Of a stretch of DNA of 64,000 bases, positions 1 to 14,000 are shown one piece after another. The translations under genes and the position numbers were made by a program. Below the pieces are notes generated by a model. It saw only the letters and a list, made by a program, of their open reading frames with translations, was not told the DNA's origin and searched no databases. The DNA is from Aplidium turbinatum (lineage: Eukaryota > Chordata > Ascidiacea > Aplousobranchia > Polyclinidae). Location: contig OU964921.1 of NCBI GenBank assembly GCA_918807975.1, positions 46,898,498 to 46,962,497 of the forward strand, given 5' to 3'. The stretch's first letter is position 1; each line of letters starts with the position of its first letter.

Positions 1-1850
1 GCGTCCGCACATAGGGGCAAATGGGGTCAGCTGACCCCCCCTGGAAAATTGTTGGATGAAAAATGAAAAAGCGAGAACATGCAAAAATAGGCATGAATTC
101 AATGAAGCTGTTCGTAACATTGAATCATACAGAAAAGAACAATCAGCCACCAATTTAGTTCATCAGTTCTTGAATAAAAAGTGAAGTCGACGTGGGTCTT
201 TGCCGAATTTTTCGATGACTTTTTGGATGAACGAATTTTTGTCCGAGTTTATTCGGCTTCTGTGGACACTCATCATACACAGCCCAGATAGCCTGTCGTC
301 AGACATGGTTGATCTGAGCCATGTTTTGACCCGCCTCATTGTGCTGAATGATCTTTCTACCGTACAAGTAGTGGCGGGGAGGGTCAGTAATGTTATCATC
401 GCTTGACGTACAGCTGGAAAAAGTTCCATATTTTTCACCAAGTCCACACATTCCAATTCTTCCTGGTCTTCGGACTGAGGAAATTTTCCTTTTATGGTTA
501 TGTCATACCACGACATGGCGTCCTGCTGAAAATTGTCAAAGTTGTAGAATTAGTGTATGGTTTTGACCAGGGCTTTGTAGTCTGAACGGTAAAATTCCTC
601 CATCTGCGCTGGATGCAGTCGGTATAACATGAATGCCGGCATGTTCGTCTCTGAGAAGCGGCTTTTCAGAGACTGGATTAAAGAGACCATGTAAGGAACG
701 TAAATGGAGCGGCGATAGTATTCCTCACTGGTGCCACCAGTATTTGCTCTGAACAGTTGACGGACACATTGCCGTGGGACAGATATGGTGACACCGATTT
801 TTTCGGCTGCTGACTTCAATGCCGCTGTATAAATGTTTTCTGTAAAAAGTGTTTCTGCATTTTGCCGATGATCACAAAACATTGATACGAGTTTGTCAAT
901 GTGCTTCTTGACACCTAACATGTTCAGTTGGACTGCCTTGAAGGGCTTGGGTGACAGGCTCCAAAACCTATAGCGTTACTACAAAAGTAGCGGTTCCAGA
1001 AGCGGTCCGCAGCTGGTGTGCGGTCTGCCGTCCCTTTGCATTCGATTCGTGCTGCGCTAAATTCTCCAACTGCCTGTGAATTTCGGTGAAACTTTCCGCA
1101 AAGAGTCTTATACTTTTATATTTTGCGCTCCACCTCGTTTCACATAACAATGGCGTGTTTGGTATTAGGCATCTTCGTTTCGGGCTCTCTCTAAAAAAAC
1201 TTATTATAGCCTTCACTGTTCCAATAGTGTTCCGTACATCCGAAACTGCATTCAGATTGTTGACCACGAGGTTAAGGCGATGGGCTGAACAGTGGACAAA
1301 TACTGCCAATGGATACTCGCTTCTAATACGTGCCTGCGTACTCCATTTTCTTTGCCTACCATAGTGGAGCATCCATCGTATCCTTGACCACGTAGGTTAT
1401 TTAAATTTAAATCGTACTTATTACACTGATTTATTATTGTCCCTGCAATCGTTTCTGCGTCCATTTCGTTCAGTGACGCAAAACCAAGAAACTCTTCTCG
1501 AATGACGAGATTTTCTTCGTCGAAAAACCTCACTCCATTAGCCAGTTGCTCTTTTCCTGAAATGTCAGCGGTCTCATCCGCTAAGATTGAGAAGCCAACG
1601 GAATTGTTTGCTTCAGTAACAATTTCATCTCTAAACCGTTTCTTCACACAAACTTATCATCTCGTTTTGTATACGAGCCGATGTATACTGAGCATTGTCA
1701 CTTGCGTGCTCCATGTGATCTTTTAAACTTCCATCACCAGCTTCAATTCTAAAACTTAATAAATCATTCAGATTACCAGACTTGAAATCCTTGACGGTGA
1801 AAGTGAACCCACCTTGACCCCCCCTAACCGAAAACCTGCGGACGCCCATG
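1..1850 (-). mobile_element. hAT transposon relic (DUF4371/hAT-C transposase)
   Basis: A cut-and-paste DNA transposon whose transposase is read on the minus strand in five overlapping or adjacent open pieces (1849-1631, 1647-1252, 1372-968, 921-550, 516-163). In order they show the DUF4371 start (LKDHMEHASDNAQYTS), the first catalytic region (ILADETADIS), HCSAHRLNLVV, CETRWSAKY and the C-terminal hAT dimerisation block (LPATTCTVERSFSTMRRVK). Both tips carry the same inverted terminus: GCGTCCGCA at 1-9 and its complement at 1837-1845, the right end reading CATGGGCGTCCGCA inward. The left tip appears to lie a few bases outside the window, so the 8-bp duplication cannot be checked. No N-terminal zinc finger is visible, and at least four frame changes show that it is dead. 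It resembles the ZMYM1 / 52-kDa-PRKR-repressor type of hAT transposase. Confidence 0.88.
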
Positions 1851-2596
1851 AACTCTTATTAGAAATACCAAAACACGCTGCTATATCATCATGCTTCTTA
1901 TGCTCTTACATGCGCAGGAAATTAATTTAGAAAAACAAAGCTTTTTTAACTATTTTATCTTGATAATGAGCTGCCATATTATGTATTTGTTCTGCAATCT
2001 ATAGGCTACTTAATATCGTTGCTGCGAACACTTTATTTCTGTATGAAATCTGTAAATAGTCCTTGTTTTGATAGTCCGTTACGTAATTTCAATATGTGTG
2101 TGTAACTGTAACAATATAATATGTAATAATATGTATGTGTGTGTGTGTAACTGTGTATATTAGTTTGTTTTTGTGATGTTGGGTTCAGTCGTGTTTTCAT
2201 TGCTTTAAGAATTGGCGCTCCAGTTGTTCCAGGAACGAGGAGGCGACTGATTCTTAACTAATTCATCAACTTATTTTAAAGTATCAGGTTTGGTGGCCGT
2301 GCTTAACTATATTTATTGATGCATACCGCAATATTAGATCCATTCATGCACGTCTTAAACCATTAAGGTTTTGCCACCTTTTCCTTTTGTTAGTTTTGTT
2401 AATGTATTTCGTTTTCACAATATCATTTCTTTTGCATTCTGACAAAGAAAAATAAATTGAATTGAAAATTGAATTGTTATGCGTATGGCTTAAAATGATT
2501 GAAAGTGACAAAAGCTTTTTGATAAAAATAAAAATGAGTTTTACTTTTCACAAATAGTCAAAATGAATACAGTGGGCATTCTAATGTTCAATGACA
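1851..2596. other. AT-rich non-coding stretch
   Basis: No exon, RNA gene or element ends were recognised. There is a short TG-rich run around 2095-2160. The stretch probably belongs to an intron of, or the sequence within, the carboxypeptidase gene that continues off the left edge. Confidence 0.4.
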
Positions 2597-2991
2597 CCAG
2601 ATAGCCGGTAAGCACTTTATCATGAAGATATCCAATTCAACCACGAACCATTTACCAAGCAGAAACTACGCTGTTCATGACGTCATCAAGGTTTCGTTTC
2701 TAGGAAAAACAAAAGAAAAACGCAAATTCTAGCTAAATTAAGTCATCAGTTTGCCATCGGCTGACTTGGAGCAGAGGGTTAGTGTGATGGTGGTCATTTC
2801 ATTTACCTGGGTTTGATTCCCACCCCTCTGTTGCTCTTTTGTTTTCTGTAAGTACCAAACAAAGTTCAAAGCAATAATTAACTCTCTGGCTAAATACTGG
2901 AATGGTCACAATTAGACAGAAAACGTAACATCTGATTGGTTCGTGGTTCAATTGGATGTCTTCATATTAAAGTGCCTACCCAGATGGCCAG
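2597..2991. mobile_element. Short inverted-repeat element (MITE-like) around a SINE
   Basis: The sequence at 2602-2650 is repeated in inverted form at 2938-2988, sharing for example CCACGAACCA and CACTTTA-type blocks with scattered mismatches. The arms are about 50 bp and enclose about 290 bp that hold a SINE copy. No transposase is present. A clear target duplication was not seen. Confidence 0.6.
2750..2915 (+). repeat. SINE family III copy (tRNA-like promoter)
   Basis: The sequence has a tRNA B-box-like block (GGGTTTGATTCCCACCCC, 2809-2826) followed by a body (TACCAAACAAAG, then TTAACTCTCTGGCT) that recurs at 31990-32050. The second copy is split by insertions, so the shared body defines a family. 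The A-box side is weak. It lies inside the inverted-repeat element 2597-2991. Confidence 0.6.
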
Positions 2992-3666
2992 GTGATGATA
3001 AAGTAACAGAGGAGAAATTTATTGTAATGTGCCAAGGAAATTGACGAGCTATTATTATGCGTGGAGGCTGTGTTATAGTGAAAACAGTACCAGCGAACTT
3101 AATGATTGATTTTTTGCCAAATTCTAACAAAGTTAAGATGATTCCATTTTCTGCGATATTATTCAATTTGAATACATGTTCCAACTCAAGACTATGATGA
3201 TGAAAAGATTGAATAATTTTCTGAATCAATAAATGATGTAGTGTGGCCTACTTACAAACACCAGAAGTTGAAAAAATAACGTAAATATGGGTCCACCATT
3301 CTAAAGTGGGTAATGATTACAAATATCCCATGAATGGTCGTTATGAAATTGAAAATAAATGAACATTGCAGAAGGTTGCTAGAATTTTGAACAATTAAAA
3401 CCTGGTAATAACAAACCGTTTATTGTATAAATTTCGTGGGCGCAGTTTGTCATAACTGAGCAACAAATTTTGGCACTTCCAAGAATTAATTTTCGCTCAC
3501 ATTTACTCGAAATTCCAAAGCTTAAATATTTTAATTAACCGACTAAAGCGTTCAGTTTTACGAGTCAAATATTGGATTACTATCACAAGCTGTAGAACAA
3601 AAATTTAAGCCACAATATTTATGAATGATTTCTTTCGCCTGCTTTTGCACTTATTGCAAACATAAC
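2992..3666. other. Non-coding stretch
   Basis: No gene or element was recognised. An open frame at 2948-3229 on the minus strand overlaps the inverted-repeat element and resembles nothing known to me. Confidence 0.3.
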
Positions 3667-5072
3667 CCTCTGTCTACCGTGGGGTCCAATGGACCCCAAA
3701 ACAAATTTCGCACTGCGATTTCTTAGGACATATAGCAGATGCGATATTGAAATACCTTGACTCTTCACAGCTTTGCTTAAACAGCACTAAAAGAGGAGTC
3801 GACACAATTGACAGAATTTTTAGGAAATACACTTCCAAAAGAATGACGAGAAGAGAGCCGATAGCTCCCTTTTTCAATATGATTGATGTCACTGCTGTCA
3901 ATGCTTTTATGATATTGCATCAATTGCAAGGCTAAAATAGCAGCACAACATTGAAGCATGCATGCATGAAAAAGAAGAACAGTTTAGATCCAGTTAGGAA
4001 AAAGCTTGCTGGATTACCAAATTCGACTTCAATAACAACAAGACATCAAAATCCGCAACAAAATATAAGAAACAGGTTGAAGATCAGGTACCAAAATCAA
4101 AGAAGGTTAGATGTTATCATCAGAGATGTACGTATACGCCGCATCCTTGCGGCGTAAACTTTTTGTTTGCGCTAACGCTTGCGGTCACATTTTTTTGGAT
4201 AGTTTGCGCTTGAGGCTGCGCCGTAAAGTTTTCGTGTTTTTTTAGGGCATAGCGTCAACGAACACTTTTTAATGTATTTTTTTCGCTACAACACGCCAAT
4301 ACCTTCCAGCGCTGCAGTTGAAAGAATGTTTTCAATGAGCAAAGACATATTGGAACAAAAACACAGCAAAATGTCATATGAACACTTTCAGATGCTTGTG
4401 TTTCTTCGTGGAAATTCAAAATAAAACTTGTTTATTTCGAGTGGTTTATACCGTGTGAATGTTTGGCACCTAGCAAACAAAATTAGTTTGCGCTGGTGTA
4501 TGCGCTGACGCCACCAACTTTTTTTTACAAGTTACGTTGACGCATACGGCGTATGGTTTTTCGAACGTTTGCGTTTACGCTGACGACGTCAATATTTTTT
4601 GTATGCGCGTACATCACTGGTTATCATTGCAAAAGACACAAAGACCAAAAATGCAGACAGTTCTGTACTACTTGCAAACTCAACGTTTGCCAAGAACATT
4701 CGAAATTCATTTGCAATGAATGCGATAATATATCAACTCACAATATTTCCTGTTAACTAATATGTAGACCCAATATGGGTTTTTTAGCCAAATTTCTCAA
4801 TAGTTTGACCATTGCTCAAGAATAGACCAATTCCGTATCAGCTTAGTTTGTGCATGGGCTACTGTATGACTTTTTTTTAAATTTTGAGTATTTTTGGTTT
4901 TTGCAGAGTGTTTATAAGTTTTGATTTTTGTAGTCTGTAACGTCATTTCCTATTGAGCTTTAATTTTATCATCGGAACTGATTATTTTTGTCCAAAACAA
5001 TTACTTTAAAATTTGGGGTCCAATGGACCCCAACGGTAAAACTTGCATATTTTTTTTTTCGGTAGACAGAGG
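3667..5072 (+). mobile_element. piggyBac relic with C-terminal transposase and Cys-rich domain
   Basis: The tips are inverted: CCTCTGTCTACCG at 3667-3679 and its complement at 5060-5072. A near-palindrome (GGGGTCCAATGGACCCC) follows each tip. Coding remains are the end of a piggyBac transposase: LNSTKRGVDTIDRIFRKY (third catalytic aspartate region) and FFNMIDVTAVNAF in 3747-3935. A cysteine-rich tail (YHCKRHKDQKCRQFCTTC, then CQEHSKFICNEC) follows at about 4615-4755. The N-terminal and first catalytic parts are absent, so this is an internally deleted copy. A hAT relic (4121-4619) splits it. Flanks are AT-rich but not an exact TTAA pair. The right tip ends only 16 bp from exon 8 of the carboxypeptidase gene. 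Confidence 0.82.
4121..4619 (+). mobile_element. Short hAT relic nested in the piggyBac relic
   Basis: The ends read CAGAGATGTACG and, inverted, CAGTGATGTACG, with an exact 8-bp target duplication GTTATCAT at 4113-4120 and 4620-4627, the hAT signature. Inside, near 4290-4425, the plus strand encodes a hAT C-terminal dimerisation remnant (IPSSAAVERMFSMSKDIL) followed by a stop codon. Many CGCCGC/GCGGCG-like subterminal repeats are present. It is a 499-bp internally deleted derivative, too short to encode an active transposase. Confidence 0.88.
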
Positions 5073-5088
5073 AATAATTATTTGTTAC

Positions 5089-8000
5089 CTGACCAGTTGG
5101 CGTCCCAGTTCCTGTTTGGATCAACTCCCAGGCACCTGGCTCCATTGTCAGATCTGGTTTTTCTCCACATACGATCCTAAAGTTTAGTTATTTTTAACAA
5201 AACGTGTTGAATACTAGCTCAGATATTTCTGTCCATGGACAAGACATTATTTGTGGTTTCCTTAACGCTACTCAGTAGTGTTAATCATACAATAATAAAC
5301 CAAGACTTGTGTTTTCATTCCATTGTACTGTGTTAGTGCATTATAAAGCTGCAAGTGTTAGTGTTTCCTTGTGGTTTCATTACAAAATATACTATGAAGT
5401 CGTTTTTGCTCAAGCAACAGCAGGATTTACATTGTAATGCTGTTGAAGTTTGTCAGATTTTTTTAGACATACTGCAAAATTGTTTTATTAACTGAAATTT
5501 GTGTTGGTTATTGTTGCAATCAAAGTGCGTAACTTGGCTACATTCATGTTCTTGAATAGGTAAACTATTTCATTGAGTAATTCTGTTGTAGTGTTTCGAC
5601 GGTTAGTGATTGATAGTAATCATTAGTTACGCGAACTTTTATTGTGAAATTTGCTTTTCTAGAAAGTTTCTGTGTACGTGTGATTCTAGAAACTTCTTTG
5701 ATTTTTTGACCAGAAAAATGAGTTGAAATACCATTGTCTCTGAAAGTTTCTGGTCCAAGCAAACCTGTTATAAATAGCCGCGTGATTTGATTAGAGTTGT
5801 GTTGAGAGTTGTGTACCATGGGAATTAGAAGTTGCAATGAAAAGTTTATTGACGACAATTGTAGAGTTCATGCCGATATTGAAGAGATTATAAAAGTGGA
5901 AATTATTGCTAATTGTGAAGTAGCTGTTGCAAGAAGTAGCGAATTTCTATTTTGAAGTCGACGAAGAAGTTTGCTGTTCAACAATTTGATTTCGTTATGT
6001 GCTGGAAGTGGTAAACCATTTGTCAGTTTAAGCATTTCATCTATCATCTCACAAGAAGAACTATTTGATCATTTATCTGACTGTTCAACGTTTGATATCT
6101 CAATGAACTGCGTCATCAATTTGTCCAAAGTCTCTTCAAGTGTAAAAACTTTTGAAAAATTTAAAAAATTTTGGGCAAGGGTGTGTGCTTCCTATCCTCG
6201 TATCGGTGAAGAATGTATAAAAATGTTGCTTCCTTTCATCAGTATGTATTTATGTGAAGCAGGGTTTTCCACTTTGGTGCAGATGAAAACGAAGCCTCGG
6301 TACCGACTTGGTAGGTAGAGTGCATTTAATATGAATAATACCCTTCAAAAAATAATTGATATGTTAGTTAATAATGTTCAGGAGCAAGCATCTCACTAAT
6401 GGTCGGTTGACTAAATAATCTTTTTTGAAGTATGTTCTGCTGCTCTTTGTTTATAAACCTATTTTGTAGTTTTTAATTGCATAAAAACTTAATGGGCCAT
6501 AGAATTTTTATGCAAAAAAAAGGGCCACAAAAGAAAAAATATTGAGAACCACTGATTTAAATGGCTATTTAATAAGATTTGTGCTGTCCTGGGTACATAA
6601 CTGACATAAGACTACAACCAATGAGGAGACACCATTTAGAGTATGTGGTGCTTTGGGGAATGTGGAGTTAACCCTTTATTTTCATGACTCTCAGGTCTAG
6701 TACCTGTCAGGGCCCCAAGCATAGGTTAAATACCCGGAGAAGGCTTGGCTCTTGTAGGTGCGATGTGTAGGCGTACTGAAATGTACACGCCATACCGAAA
6801 CTAAGCCCCCAGCTCTGGGAGTGCTCCCTTGCTTCCAGGAAAAATTCTTAAACCAGAATGTAAGACAAGGAAAGTCTGATATAAAACCTACAACTCAAGA
6901 ACCTTACTGCCCTGACTCAGCATGCTGAGGCAAGGCAGACGAACCTTGTGTTTGAAAGGTGAGGCCAGGATTGCGCACAATACAATACTTCATCTTAAAA
7001 CTCTATGGCGCAAGCTCAAGTTTTCTGTTTATTTGATGGAGAAAAGTCAAAAAACTTTAGAAGATATGGCAAACTTGGCTGAACAGTATTTAGTTGCTCA
7101 TTATGAAGAGCTGACGATCGAAGCCGTTGTTATGCGATAAAGATGTGTAAAGGAAGATGTGTAGTGTGCATGAAAAACACAAGGTTGCAATGCTCAAAAT
7201 GCGAAAAACGGATACATAATTGCGTAAGTTATCCAGTGACGCATACCACCAAAAAAAGTTGGTGACATTTGGGTAGAAAGTACATTTGTTGTTTGTGCAT
7301 CTCTTGAACGTGTGTACTTTGTTTATTATCTTTTCAATGCTATTGTGTCGGATAAAATAGGCTACCCAAGTTTACGTCGTATTCAAATGCACGATAATTT
7401 TGGTACCTTTCCATGCCAACGTTTCCATTTAGGGAATATAATTAAAACAAACAAGGGAATAAAATATTTAAATATTTTTTATAAAATATTCTTAGTTAGA
7501 CTAAAATCTACAATATATATACAATAAAATCACAAACAAATAACGATAGGTGGTCTTCTCCGCCTGAAAGGGTCAATTACTTTACAAATCTCCACATCCC
7601 CTTAATTTACTTATAATAATATGTACGTACACCTGTCCACGTGTAGACATAACCGTCAGGATTTGCAATCACAGTGACGTAAATATCCATCGCTTGAAGA
7701 AGTTTGTATTCTTCGCTTCCTTCTTCAGCTTCAACAAACTAAATGCATATAGTTTTATAAGCATTTTTAACTTCGTTATTAATAAAAGGCATCCAAAGAC
7801 TCACCGATTTCGCAGTATACATACAAGTTGCAGGGGCCACCCATTCTCTAGCGTGCAATCCACAATCGATAACAAAAGCAGGTTTGTTGAAACCACCAGT
7901 GCTGATCTGTAGATGAACATGATGTAAAGTGCTTTAATTGATCGTGGTTGAGTAGGCTATCTGGATAGATTGTTGCCTAGATGCCAGATTGTATTAAATA

Positions 8001-11000
8001 TAACAATGTTATGGTGTATTTATTGTTGCTCTACAACTGCTGAGGTCTTACGACAGAACTCATGTTAAGTTTTGTATCAAATTTATGATGCTATCACATT
8101 ATTACCCGAGTTATTCTAACTGGGTTATGAAAGAAAAAACACAATCGGTAACTTTACTAAGTCTTCGGTATGGCTTCACCTAGATGCCAGATAGTAGCCT
8201 AAGTTAAAAAGACTTGTTCTTTTCACACAAAACCAAGAAATCGCCGTAAAATCATAAATTCTAGACTTTACTCAACTGTGTGCTCGATTAGACAGAAATA
8301 GTGTAATTCGGTTCGTTTCAAAAACATTTAATTTGTTTGGCTACATTCGAGTTGTGCAACTTCTTCACTCACAGCGCAACTAAAGCCAGAATAGTGTTGT
8401 TTGTAATAAAAACCTTCCAAACATTGATTTGGTACAGTCGTTGTAAGCTTTAAACAAAATGTATATTTCCAAGAAAGCAGAATGTGTTTGAAACATTAGC
8501 TACTAGTAACTCAAACTCACAAGCATTCAAAGCAAAAAGACTTTAAAAAGCAGCATTTTTTTCACTGCCCCAGCCAGCAAGCCCAGCTTAGGCCTAGCGA
8601 AAATTCAAGTGGGCATGTGGGCTTGTGGGCATGTGGGCTTGCATCTTACAAAACAAAAATATGTTTATTGGCTGTATAAAAACAACTTTTTGTTAGTGTT
8701 GTTTTAATATTGCCAATAACACTGTGACACACACAAAAAAAAAAATTAAAAAAAGCAAAGACTTGTTTCTATGTAGCCTATTTCCGAAGCGTTGAGCTCA
8801 AATACAAATTCCGATTCTCGCCATCACCTTCCATTTTTTTTTATAATATTTTGATTTCAAATGTTTACAAAAATGTGTGTATTTGCCTTATTGCAAGTAC
8901 TATTATGTAACATTTCAAGTACGTTACAGTGCATAACAGAGAGTTTTGTCAGTCATGCTTGCTTGTTGTAGTAGTAGTATATTATAATCTATATTCACTT
9001 CATTTAGCTTTGCATGTTTGCAACCTGTACCACTCATACAACTACAGCAGAGGATTTAGAAACGAAATTTAGGGGGGGATCAGATTTTCAATAACGTAAA
9101 ATTTTAGGCAAATTCAATAAATCAAATATTGTGGTTGAGAAGCAACAAAAAGACTTATAAGGAGTCTGGTGGCAAGGCCCCAAAAAAATTTGGGAATTAT
9201 TATCTTGTTTTGGTTGGCTTTTGAGTGCGTTGTGCTCCAAGAGTAATTTTTTTTGTTTAAAAGTCACACTGGAGTGACACAGGAATGATTAAAAGTAAAT
9301 TATACGGTGGAAAACAGATCACATGAGGTGTGAACTACAGGCATTTGACAAACAATTAGAACACACACAAGAGGAACGATGAGCCACAGGCGAATAACTG
9401 CCAATTGAGAGACGGATTATTACGTTTGATCCTTGGCTTCCATGATCTTAGTCTGAAATTCAGATCTGCTTCGAGAGATTTTGAGAGATCGATCGACCAA
9501 TTTAAAATCATCTCTCGAGGCAACCGGCAGTTATTCGCCTGTGGTTCATCGTTCCTCTTGTGTGTGTTCTAATTTGTTTGTCAAATGCCTGTAGTTTACA
9601 CCTCATGTGATCTGTTTTCCACCGTATAATTTACTGTAATCATTCCTGTGTCACTCGTTCAGTTTGTGCTTTTCAGTCTGGAGTGTCGTTAGTATACAGT
9701 AATAGTGCAAAGTCAAATTTACTTTACAATTTTCATTTTATGTACATTGCAGATATGTAATTCTTGATGAGGACACACGTACGTGTCGACAACTTTAGAG
9801 TTTATTTTTAATGATGTTATATTTGTGTATGTAATACATCATGTTGAACCCGCTGAAGTTACTTTGTTTTATGTCTCTAATTTAAATTGAGACACCATTT
9901 GTTATAATGGCAACGTAGGCATTTTTGCACATTTTCTTCTTTCATCTTCGCTTCAACTACAAAGAAAAGCTGTTTTTATTATCTCTAAACTCGAAGTTTT
10001 TTGGGGTGAGGTTTAGTGGCACATCTCATCCGTCTGTGATTCAGATTACAAAGAACATCAATTCAACATCTCTTGGAAGCGTTTTTTCAAACATTTTTAA
10101 ACTGAGCTGCCCAGTTGGATAAAAATTTGAGCCCGCGGATGAATATAACTGGGACCCAATCGAGCAGCCCAGCTGGGGCCCACTATATCGCCCATTTGGT
10201 ACCCAGATGAGCCCCAGTTGTCGTTACTGACTGGGGCATACCTTGATGGCGTTCAGGGCTCTCCCCTCGTAGGAAGCTCCATACGTCATCTTAGTGACTT
10301 TGTTGGAGTACGTGGAAACCATGTCGTCAATCCATTGATTGATCTGAAATAAAAATTCAAACATTTATACAACATAAACTACTGGATACAATAAGTTTGA
10401 GTAGAAGTTGTAAGAAATTTTGTTTCTATGATAATAATGTTAGCCTACTTTGTTAAGCAAACATCTAAGACTAACCTCTTCTAAGGTGTGGTAAACATTG
10501 TAGTCAAACGTTGCCAAACTCATCTGCAGAGCGCGGTCCGATACTTGGTTGTCAATAGCAACCTGAAGGTCTTCAATGAAGACATCGTGGCTGACTCTGA
10601 AAGAAGTTTGTGAGATAGTAAATTACTAAAAGATACCGTCAGACTAATAAAATAATGGCGTAACTCATTTTTTCTTGTTTTGAGATAATCGAAAAAAACT
10701 GTCTATACGGTTGTTTTTATCATATTTATTCTACAGTTAAACGAAAATAGCATGTCGACACAAGTACAATGAGCATGTATATACTTTGATTTGCTCCATT
10801 TTGCATCCCATAATGTGCTGGGGTGACTTAGGCCATTTTCCGAATGCACAATCATGACTTAGGCCATTTGATATTTTGAGTTTATCAATATGAGTTTTTT
10901 AACGGTGACATAATAACAGTAATAATACCACTAGAATTAACAGGAAATCCCTAATAGCAACTCCAATCTAACGATATGAGTTATATTTCATGCTAGACTG

Positions 11001-14000
11001 CATATTTTGCCCAAAAACAGTTCAGAGTTGGCAAGACAAGCTGAATAAATTATCAGTGATGAGGCAAATTATCAAAAAGGAGTAGCACCCTGTTGGCATA
11101 ACATGTTTCATAGATTGGAGATCATTGTACTTTCTCAATTTGATTGGAAGATGGCTTGAATGAATAGAAATCGATGTAGTGTCGCCTAAGTTTGTTTGTG
11201 ACCGCTGTGGCAGATCCTCCCAGTGTGCAGCCTCACATAATGTGACCTTGTACAATACCTTTCCACTGCTTTCAAGATTTAGGCCTCTAAGATCATGAAC
11301 CGTGGGAGCTTCAGCCTTCTTTCCAGGCCTGATACTCAACAAGCATCATCCATCGATTTTCATAAAATCACTTTGTTGCATCCTCTGTACATTGTTGGGA
11401 TGCGGTCTGATCCTGGCAATCTGGATGATAATTTCGTAATCGCTCGTCGTAAAAATGTCTTTTACCAATTTTCGTTCGATGGAACTGTGCATGCTATCGC
11501 ACTCCATTTGAGTGTGACCAGCCACGAGGTACTTCTGAGTAATAGTGATGCCATGCTTCCATTCAAGGGCACAGTAGGTCCTACAGACATTAAAGTTTCT
11601 ATTTTGATATCCACACCCATCACTCCAAATAACTATTTCCTCCAGACCGGGGCTTCCAGAAATTATCCGTTCGAAATGACTAAACTGCAAGAAAGCGAAT
11701 ACTTCACTGCGTAAATCACCTTCTGTTTCATTCCAAATAGAGCAATAAGCATCTTTTGATTCAAGATCGAATAATTTAAAATTGTTTACCTGCAGCTTGG
11801 TTTTATAGTGCATGCTGCTTGCCTTAGTTTTGGGACACAGAAGTACAGCCTGTAAATCCATTGTCCATACGGATTTTACTGTGCTAGCGGATTATTCGTC
11901 TTTCGTCTTCTCATCTCAAGCTTCATTCTTCAACTTGATATGGTCATCGTATTGTTCCTTTGTAATATTGCTGTGTTTTAATGAAACACACACACGTCGC
12001 ACTGATCTTTACGAGGTATGAACAGAGCACCCGGCATCCGTTGCAACCAGTTCCCTTGAAGCAGCACGTTTCGATCTTATTGGACCGCAGTGGACGTGGA
12101 GCTGGCCAAGAGTGTATGTGTAGCCTTCGCATAGTTACGACCACCTTAAACAACCATACAAGCGAATGGCTTTTGTCTCAATTTGGACCTGGACCAAACA
12201 AAGCCAAATGGCGATGATATCAAGGGTAACCGGGGCAAGGTTGGTAGAGTTGGAAGCCTCCAGCCAGGTTTCACACAGTGGCGGCGGATCTATGATGATC
12301 GTCTCCCAGTCTTCTTCTTGCGTTTGAGGCCGCCACAGATCACGTTGTTACATCCAGGCACAGCAGCCAATGGATTGTGTATTCATCGAGCATTGTTAGG
12401 TCCACATGTCTATCTTGTGGTCGGTATACAGGACATTGATAGATAATGTGGTGTGCAGTTTGAAAATCTGAGCCACACGCACAAGATGGTGAATCGGCGA
12501 GGCCCCACTGGAACATGTTGCTGCTGAAACGGCCCACTCCAGTCCGCAGGCGATTGAGCTTCACCCATTCCTTCCGGGGTAGTTCTGCTCCAGGTGGGGT
12601 GTTGGTATTGGGAAGGACTGTGAGTTGGGTTGGTCTCGCAACTTCTCTCCATTCACGGTTCCAAACTTCGGAAATGTGGAAGTTCGATTTGCAGATAGCT
12701 GCAGCATGTCGGGAGAACGGGCGTCGAGATTTCAAGCGCTGGGGCTTTTGGGAGTGCGAGTTTAGGACAATCTGGTTGAGGAGGTGGTCATCCCTTGACA
12801 TAGCTTGTAGGACCAGGCTATGTACGTGGTTTTCCCTACGAAGTCTACCTGGGGCGATGCCTGATAGTACCGGCAGAAAGTCAGTGGGAGTTGGAAGCAG
12901 GCAACCGGTGATTATTCTCATGGTGGTGTTGAGGGCAGTGTCAATTTTGGAAGTGTGTACGCTGCGGCACCAAGTGGGGGAAGCATATTCGGAGGTGCTG
13001 TAAACAAGTGCAAGAGCACTTGTACGGAGTGTGGATGTACTAGCACCCCAGGATGTTCCAGCTAGGCATCTCAGCAAGTTGTTGCGTGCTGATAGCTTAG
13101 CATGAAGGGCTTCAGCATGGTGTTTGTAGGTTAATTGTCGGTCGAGCTTCACTCCTAGGTAGGTGGGACACGGGTTGTGTGGGAGTGGGTTTCCGTTGAG
13201 AGAGACTGACAATTGGCGCGTTGATTCCATGTTGCAAAGGTGAAAAGGTGTGACGGTGGTCTTTGCCAGGCTCAGTTTCAGCATCCACAGCTTCAGGTAG
13301 TCTGCGATTTGGGCCATGTCATCTGTAAGTGCTTCCTCTACCACATGCCAGGACTTGTCAGAATTGAGTAGTGCCAGATCATCAGCATAGCCGTACTGGC
13401 GTGACGTGGTCTCTGGCATGTCACTAATGTAGATGTTAAATAGTAGGGGTGATAAGCATGATCCTTGCGGAACACCGTTTTTTAAGCGACGAGGCCGGCT
13501 GCACTGCCCGTCACTCGTCTTAAGCAGAAAGGTCCGATTTGCCAGAATATTTGCGAGAAATCGCACTACCTTTTTGTCTGGGATCATGCGGAGGAGCTTT
13601 AGGGTTAGCCCTTGGTGCCACACAGTGTCATAGGCAGCAGTGAGGTCTACCAAGATTACTCCTGCTTTGTTGCCCTTCTCGAAGGTTTCTCTTGCCCGTC
13701 TCCCAGTGCCTTTTGCCCACGTCTTTTTCCATCATTGACTGGGCCTCAAAAGCCACATACGACATCACCATCCAAAGCCAAATTCAATTTAAAGACAAAC
13801 CAATGCTCGGACACGAGCTGGAGCCGACGATGAAGACAGAGAAGTTCTCATTATGAAATACTTCACTAAAATAGGCTGTGCTCACTGATCATATTCCTAA
13901 TGATTCAGCAAGCTCTTTGTATTGCCGATGAACTTAAATTATGGTAGTTCCAGGGTACAAAAATTTCTTCTTTTTGTACGTTGTGATCTTTCTACAGTAA

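Noticed and set aside
12515-13003. 162-aa plus-strand open frame
   Set aside because: It is antisense to the LINE reverse transcriptase and shows no domain.
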